From Didymodactylos carnosus (Eukaryota; Rotifera; Eurotatoria; Philodinida; Philodinidae), in assembly GCA_905250885.1 (NCBI GenBank), contig CAJNOQ010002373.1, positions 1 to 24,687 of the forward strand: a stretch of DNA of 24,687 bases, read 5' to 3'. Shown in pieces: positions 19,029 through 24,687 of the stretch; the stretch's first letter is position 1; each line of letters starts with the position of its first letter. The position numbers and the translations under genes are program-made. The notes beneath the pieces are model-generated. The model searched no databases. It was not told the origin of the DNA and saw nothing but the letters and a program-made list of their open reading frames with translations.

Positions 19029-21445
19029 TCATGTTTTAATGCCATACGTAGAAAAGAAACCAGGTTTTCTTGTTGCAGCACTGTGTACCTCTGGGTCAAA
19101 TACTTTAACAATGGTAATTGGAGGAGAATATAAATGTAGACTAATCGCATCTTCGCCATCTGTATGCATTGAATGCAGACCTATTTTGTCTGATGCATAT
19201 GCTACTTGTCCAACGTCTATTGTTTTCTGTTTCTCTATTGGAAAATGAAAAGAAATTAATCTTTAGTAATTATTGTTAAACAGAAAAAGTAAAAATATAA
19301 ATACCAAGATGAAAATCTGGACAAACACCATCTGCAGTAGCAGGTTCTTCATCTTCGGTTACGATACGTCCGTCAGGTGTAATATAATTATACAATCGTT
19401 CAATTAATTTTCCTTGAACTATTCCCATCCAACAGTGAGAACCAGCATGATTATGAATACGACTATATTGACCTTTTTGCCAGCATATAATCTAATTTGT
19501 AAAAAAAGCAGTACTTTGTAAAAGAAATGGTTGGCTCTGCCGAACTTTTCAGGGTGTGTATTTTTGGAAAGAATTCGAAACCGTTGCAAAAAAACGTTTC
19601 ATGGTAAACTCGTACTTTATTTTATTCAGAAAAAAGGTTCGATGGCCTTCGTTTACCAGGACCTTTTCTTTTAATATTTTCGACACTGAAACATCGGTTC
19701 AAGCGTCCATTCTAGGCTCAAAATGAAGAGACTTTCCTGCTGTACAACACACATACTGTGGTATTTACATAGTATTCGTTAACTAAAATAATAACAAACA
19801 ACTAAGAAAGAAAAATGTAGTGCTCTTAGAAAGAAAACTTGTTTTTTGACGATATTCAAACGTTTTATAACGAGAGAAATACAAATCAAGTGAACAGAAG
19901 AATTTATTTTAAGTATCGAATGGACATAGTGAACACTGAATAGCTCCACTTCAGTAGTCGTCTCTCATAGATCTTCAAAAAAATACCTTTCGAGGGTAAA
20001 GGGTTAAGTAGTAGGATAGATCAAATACAAGAAAAATTAAAGTCGATTCTTTTCTATGTCTACTTTAATCTTTACTTGGCTTCCTTGTTTGTTATCTTTT
20101 TAGAAAATAAAATACTACGTAAATACCAAAGTTATTGTGTGTTGTACAGCAGGAAATTCTGTCTTTTGAACCTTGAACGGACGCTTGAATCTATGGTTCA
20201 GTGGCCAAAATATTCAAAAACAAATCCATTTTGTCTGTTATACTCGTTGGAAAAAAAGAAACTAAAAAGCGGGCATGCTAAAGGCTATAGACAATAACAA
20301 TACAAGCGAACAGCTGTATCGTTGTTGTCAGTGGAAAACAAAATGAATATTCTGAAACAAACTCTAAATAAGTTTTGTATTTACCGGCGAAACTTTCTTG
20401 CATTTCTGCCTGGTTTTGTATGTTCAACACAAAATAGGGATGCAACGATAACGGTTGACAACTGGTCAACCGTTACCGGTCTAACCGGTTTAACGGTCAC
20501 CGGTTCTGACCGGTTACCGTTATCGGTCTAACCGGTTCTGACCGGTTACCGTTACCAGTCTAACCGGTTCTGACCAATTACCGTTACCGGTCCAACCGGT
20601 TCTGACCGATTACGGTTATGGATCTAACCGGCTAACTAACTGAATAGAGTGTCATTATATACACGTGATGTATACATACAAACGTGATATATAGATGAAA
20701 CAAAGAAAAGCAGGTCAGCATATATCTTATCTGTATGGAGCCTATAACGGGAATAAGAAACAAAGTAGAAAAGAAAAGAAAATCGCTATTTGTGTCGCAG
20801 CTCTAATAGTCCATCTATTTTCTCTCTTGCTCGTGCTAGATATAATCTATTTTTAAACAAGCATTCACATGTGAGTTCTTAAGCTAGTTTGAGTTACACT
20901 GATTGTTCCATGTTAAAAAGTGTTTTTCTTCAAGGTTATATTGATTAACAGAGAACTGTGATTAAAGAAACATTTATTTTGTGTTTTGAATTATGTAGCA
21001 AATATTCCATTTGTTTTTCAAGTTTATTGCTACTGGTAACGGTAACCGGTAAGAACCGGTTGGACCGGTAACGGTAACAGGTAAGATGCGGTTACCGTTA
21101 CCGTTGCATCCCTAACACAAAACTTTTTTAACTATAAACTGCAGAAATGGCCCACGAAACCGCTGAAGTATCGTATGGCATCAGTTTCTTTAGGGAATAA
21201 CTCTAATCTTTTTTTTCATGTTCTTTTTCGCTTACCATAAGTTCAAAATCATCCGTCATTTCAACTAGATTTCTAGTATAATGAGTATCACTAAAATTTA
21301 CATATTTTTTCCAGTCTGTGTAACCTTGTTTAACATATGATTGTAGTAATAATTTAATTTTCATAGTTCTCTCTTCACTTTCTTTTTGTTCTGTAAATAT
21401 CTTTTTTAAACTTTCTATTAATAATTCAATTGGTGCAGGTGCCAT
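19029..21445 (-). CDS. CDO1: Cysteine dioxygenase, type I
   Basis: Minus-strand exons 21445-21236, 19491-19305 and 19234-19029 give 200 residues, the usual length of animal cysteine dioxygenase. The enzyme is a cupin-fold non-haem iron protein that oxidises cysteine to cysteine sulfinate in the cytosol, the entry to taurine synthesis. Exon 1 (1-70) ends HYTRNLVEMTDDFELM, typical of the family. Exon 2 has RIHNHAGSHCW with the iron ligands His83 and His85 and the cross-linking Cys90. Exon 3 has IGLHSMH (third ligand His153) and HLYSPP with Tyr168, the cross-link partner. The His85-His153 distance is about 16 residues longer than in mammals, because of an acidic insert (TEDEEPATADG). Both introns have gt and ag ends; intron 2 is 70 nt. 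Intron 1 is 1744 nt and holds two mobile elements. All key residues are present, so it should be active. Confidence 0.93.
19660..20240. mobile_element. Fold-back element in intron 1 of the dioxygenase gene
   Basis: About 150 nt at 19660-19808 pair in reverse complement with 20080-20240. Shared blocks include gctgtacaacacac, ggttcaagcgtcc and ggtatttac(a/g)tagtatt. The loop contains the 73-bp segment also found at 14742-14817. No transposase is encoded. The arms are less alike than those of the neighbouring MITE, so this insertion looks older. The 73-codon plus-strand frame in the right arm is not supported. Confidence 0.75.
20435..21114. mobile_element. hAT-type MITE with perfect 8-bp target duplication, in dioxygenase intron 1
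   Basis: Ends tagggatgcaacg at 20435 and cgttgcatcccta at 21114 are perfect inverted repeats for 13 bp. Both sides carry acacaaaa (20427-20434 and 21115-21122), an 8-bp target duplication typical of hAT transposons. The interior near the left end is a tandem array of about 35 bp built from accggttctgaccggttacc words, and the right end carries the inverse. The perfect duplication and ends suggest a fairly recent insertion. It has no coding capacity. Confidence 0.93.
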
Positions 21446-22509
21446 AATATCTTCTTTCTAATATGACAAATTTTACAATAAAATGGAGAAGAAGTTCGAA
21501 AAACCAAACAAATGTTAATTTTTTATTCTGTGTATATTGAAAAAACAATATATACTTAATATATACTTTAACCACAGTTCCTTTTGATCGCTGTGATAAA
21601 CGTAAAAAAATTACTACTTTTTATCTAAAAATATTACAACCTACCTTTTTCTTTTTATACGCAATACAGGTAGGACGAAGGATTACTATGACTGCATTAA
21701 CTTGAAAGGATCCTACGCATGCAGTGGTGCGAAACCTTTTTGCATTTTTCTTACGTTGTACAATTTCTGGTGTAATGTAGCAAAAATAAATGTAAATTTG
21801 TTTTTCACAATATTTTTTTCTTTTCGTCAATGCACACTATACTAAAATGTAAACAAAAACGACTTTTTCTATAGCAAAAGATAGAAGGACAGAGCAAAAT
21901 CGTGCATCTCGGAAATGAATAATCAAGGAGAAAGAAAATGAATGATCCAAGAATCGAAAAACACGTAGGCACACACCAAACCAAAATATTTGGGTTTAAT
22001 TAAACAAACGATGGATGTCGGAAAGGAGCTGTTACAACTTCTACAAAAAAGTTTGTAAAAACACGTTTTCTTGCTGTGTGATCAAAAATAACCCCTAGAA
22101 GAAAAGGACAAATTTTTATTTTGGGAGGTGTGTACTCCTTCCCACACACCCCTGCAACTTACGGCCGTGATTTCACCTCTAAAATGGGTGAAAATATGAA
22201 TATAACTAAAAAGGGATGAAAAATGTTTGAATTTTCATTCATATCTCTGGATAATTTGGATAGAATGAAAAGTTGCTAAAAAAATGAAATGAAAATTAAA
22301 AATATTTATTCTAACACATATCCATTGTAATAGGTAGAAGAATAGCTTTTAAAACTTCGGTCAATTATCTGATAAAGAGCTTGAGCAAATGAAAATTTTA
22401 GTTAGTAGAAGATCATGTGTACGGATATTATGCGAAGATGAGAATTTTTAGATCTGACGAACATTTTTATGAATCTTCAATATTTGCCTACTTTTGTACT
22501 ATATCAGCA
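21446..22509. other. Upstream region of the dioxygenase gene, no gene recognised
   Basis: The promoter of the minus-strand dioxygenase gene should lie in the first few hundred bases, but no TATA motif at a convincing distance is visible. The minus-strand frame at 21621-21830 is Lys-rich and unrecognised. At 22120-22150 ggtgtgtactccttcccacacacc forms a short hairpin. The remainder is AT-rich and may include the eroded flank of the hAT element that follows. Confidence 0.4.
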
Positions 22510-23144
22510 GCTATATATTGTTTAAATCTAACAAGCAGCCTTGACCTGATATGTTTTATTTTATCATTGTCATCAGGCTGAAGATATTCTTTAATTGATC
22601 ATAGTACAAAGAATGTAAATCCAATTGTTGGATAATAAGTTCCACTAATCAGTTTTGTAGTAGCATAAAATGATTTTTCTTCAGAATTGTATTAAGAGTG
22701 AATAAATCACTGGACATTTCGAATAACAATAATTTCTTTCGTTGTCACATCGACTTTTATTTTAGATGAGAATAATTCATTCAAAATATTTTTATACGAC
22801 TTAAACGTTCAAGGTTTGAGTTAAGAGAGTATGTTGAATTCCAGCTTGATCGAACATCTACAGTCAAACTACAATTTATTTTTATTTTATTCGTTTCATT
22901 CTGTTGCAGGCGTTTTCTTAACAAATGATATTAATATCGGTGAATGTGTAACCATTTTGATTATTTCTTGATAAATTTCTATTGTTTCATCTATTTTACA
23001 CTCATATTTTCCAATTGTTTCATCTTCAGCATCAGAAATAAGACCTTTCACAAAATTACCTTGAATATCTTTAGATGTGTGTATATTCTGTTGCTCCGAA
23101 TGATTTGACCTCGTCTTTCCAGATAAACAATCAAATACTTTTAA
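22510..23144 (-). pseudogene. Decayed hAT-superfamily transposase
   Basis: Read on the minus strand, pieces of one protein lie in the right order but in different frames and with stops between them. About 23144-22906 gives a segment ending EIYQEIIKMVTHSP. About 22883-22800 gives LTVDVRSSWNSTYSL, where the R-x-x-WNSTY core is the hallmark of hAT transposases. About 22690-22510 gives FYATTKLISGTYYPTIGF and later KIKHIRSRLLVRFKQYI, matching the YPTI region that follows in the family. At least three in-frame stops and one or more frame changes are present, so it is dead. The BED zinc finger and the C-terminal dimerisation region are not seen. The frame at 23141-23347 may be a more decayed part. 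Confidence 0.8.
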
Positions 23145-23347
23145 CCATATATATTGACGTCAAATAGCAATAGACTATCGTAACATGTTTTCGAAATTTC
23201 AGCTATTTCAGATAGAAGTAGAATGGCTAAAACCTTATTAAGATGGAAGACTTCTCCACGATTCTTTCTTAAAAGTGGAATAAAGATGAAGTCAACGTAT
23301 CTGTTCATTTTCTTCGTCACTACTTTCGTTTCATTGCGATAGTACAT
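23141..23347 (-). other. Minus-strand open frame, unassigned
   Basis: A 68-codon frame starting MYYRNETKVVTKKMN, then a long hydrophobic and helical stretch (LNKVLAILLLSEIAEI). It ends just where the decayed hAT transposase frame begins. It could be a more N-terminal piece of that pseudogene or an exon of another gene. No motif decides. Confidence 0.3.
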
Positions 23348-24687
23348 TTGAATCAGTAGACATACCCCTCTCCTCCCCAGAATAAAGGCGATGGCCTTCT
23401 ATTATGCTTTCGCACATCGCACTTTTTTTCGTGAACAACTGCCCTATTTTTTTAGTTTTTCAAAAATTTCCGCTCCGAACTGGCCTTCTATTTTTTGGGG
23501 AGGGAGGCTTACTATGAACAATTTGATTCAATTGTAGTTTATCAACATCGGTATCTTCACTTTTCTATTTCATCATTTTCTGTTGTCGCCTTTTGTTTCA
23601 CTCAAACATCAAGGGCGTTATATACAATCAAGCAGAGTTTGTGCGCTCAGTATTAATCACTCTGAATATATTTTCGAGTAACATAAATGCAGCTTTCATA
23701 CTCGAAGCTCCATCTCATGTAATGGTTGTTATTTTATCCAAGATGTTTATTTTAGGCAATTATTCATTAATTTCAACTACAATTCAGAGAGAAACTGACA
23801 AGTTTTAAATGTAATAAAAGCAATAAATTCCATTAGTTTTTAATACAAATTCAATTCTTAACTCCAATCAGTATGTTCATCGTGCAAACGTTTTAATTTT
23901 CTTTGACCGAAAACTGTCATTTTCCAATATGTCAATCTCTTAATGAGAAAATAGTTAACATAAAATGTGATGCTTTATAAGCTCGTTTTTTCTTTCTATT
24001 TATCTGTATTCTTTAATAATCAATGGCCATATCTGATCACTTTTCTTGACAAAATCTAATCAAAAACCTCATTATGCATTAAGTACATGACAATTATTTG
24101 TGTTTTATTAATTGCATATGAACGACCTTGCAGATAAATCTTCAAGGTTAGAATACGAGCACAGATTATATAGTCATTTGAAACTGATGTTACATTACAG
24201 GCATAGATACAAATTTATTTTTTTCTGGATAATGTTTTTGGTTAATCAAGATCATAAAATCAGTGAATACTATTTCTTCATATATGAAATATTATTCACG
24301 CAGGCTATGATAAAAACATATGAAAAGAAAGAAGAAGACGTACGTGAGCGATTTGCGCTGCCATTGTACCGTTCATATCCGACATGTAAAAAAGCTATAA
24401 CTTTTTTGTTAGTGAATGAATCTTAGCGAAATTTTTATATGTTATTTATCTAAACTATGCTCACTACCACTGAAAAAAGCAGCTCAAAGTTGCAAGTGGT
24501 TATTGAGTTATTAGCGACTCAATATGAAAAACCATGATTTTAGCTGACACCTAGCGACAATAAAATCAATTTTTTATTTAAATAAAATAACATCTCAACT
24601 TGCTCTTTGCAAATAAATTGTAGTAAACACATGCTACTTTTAAAACATGTGAATGAGTTCCAAATTCATACACCGTTTCTAGGTAAA
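23348..24687. other. Right end of window, weak open frames only
   Basis: The plus-strand frame at 24112-24426 (about 104 codons, ATG at 24118) is aromatic and basic with one hydrophobic segment (FIFFWIMFLV). It is the best candidate but matches no family I know and has no clear splice signals. The frame at 23593-23808 is shorter and equally anonymous. About 23360-23420 and 23470-23515 are C- or G-richer and share the words tggccttctatt, a small repeat. No RNA gene seen. Confidence 0.35.

Noticed and set aside
21203-21445. Short 80-codon minus-strand gene
   Set aside because: It is exon 1 of cysteine dioxygenase; the last ten codons are intron read-through after gtaagc.
1-24687. CRISPR arrays, bacterial operons, prophage
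   Set aside because: Spliceosomal introns, a polyadenylation signal and animal-type genes show a eukaryotic nuclear sequence; the tandem repeats lack spacer structure.
1-24687. tRNA genes
   Set aside because: I looked for the conserved T-arm block (ggttcraatcc) on both strands and saw none in a cloverleaf context; a covariance-model scan would be needed to be sure.

Overview
The window looks like nuclear DNA of a small-genome invertebrate. It is AT-rich, has short spliceosomal introns (51-70 nt where they carry no insertion), an animal-type cysteine dioxygenase, and many small non-autonomous DNA transposons of hAT type. A bdelloid rotifer or similar is my best guess. This is inference from style, and no sequence marker proves it. 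There are no bacterial operons, ribosome binding sites or CRISPR arrays, and I recognised no intact rRNA or tRNA gene.

Region 1 (1-10286) is bounded by a long inverted repeat: 1-171 returns in reverse complement at 10113-10286. Inside it are three paralogous P-loop GTPases of AIG1/GIMAP-like appearance. The first (3313-4599) is intact. The second (5475-6280) has a one-base frameshift and an altered G3 motif. The third (6868-7854) has a 57-nt intron and has lost the Walker A lysine. The second and third lie between a second, inner inverted repeat (4792-5043 and 7854-8105). The rest of region 1 holds palindromic MITE-like elements, a 66-bp minisatellite and a small Kpn-motif-rich element. I see no transposase in it.

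Region 2 (10287-17800) is gene-poor. It holds a hAT MITE with a perfect 8-bp target duplication (11173-11609), two long hairpins, a 19-bp tandem repeat, a family of dispersed repeats (15147-17615) and a short stretch resembling the 3' half of 5S rRNA.

Region 3 (17829-21445) has two convergent genes. The plus-strand gene is assembled here from seven small exons, all separated by phase-1 introns. It encodes a very acidic protein of about 197 residues with repeated acidic-hydrophobic motifs that resemble SUMO-interaction motifs. The minus-strand gene is a complete 200-residue cysteine dioxygenase in three exons. Its first intron has grown to 1.74 kb by carrying a hairpin element and a second hAT MITE, also with a perfect 8-bp duplication.

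Region 4 (21446-24687) contains a decayed hAT transposase on the minus strand (about 22510-23144) and a few unassigned open frames. The transposase relic shows that the superfamily able to move the two MITEs has been in this genome, but a direct link between them is not shown.
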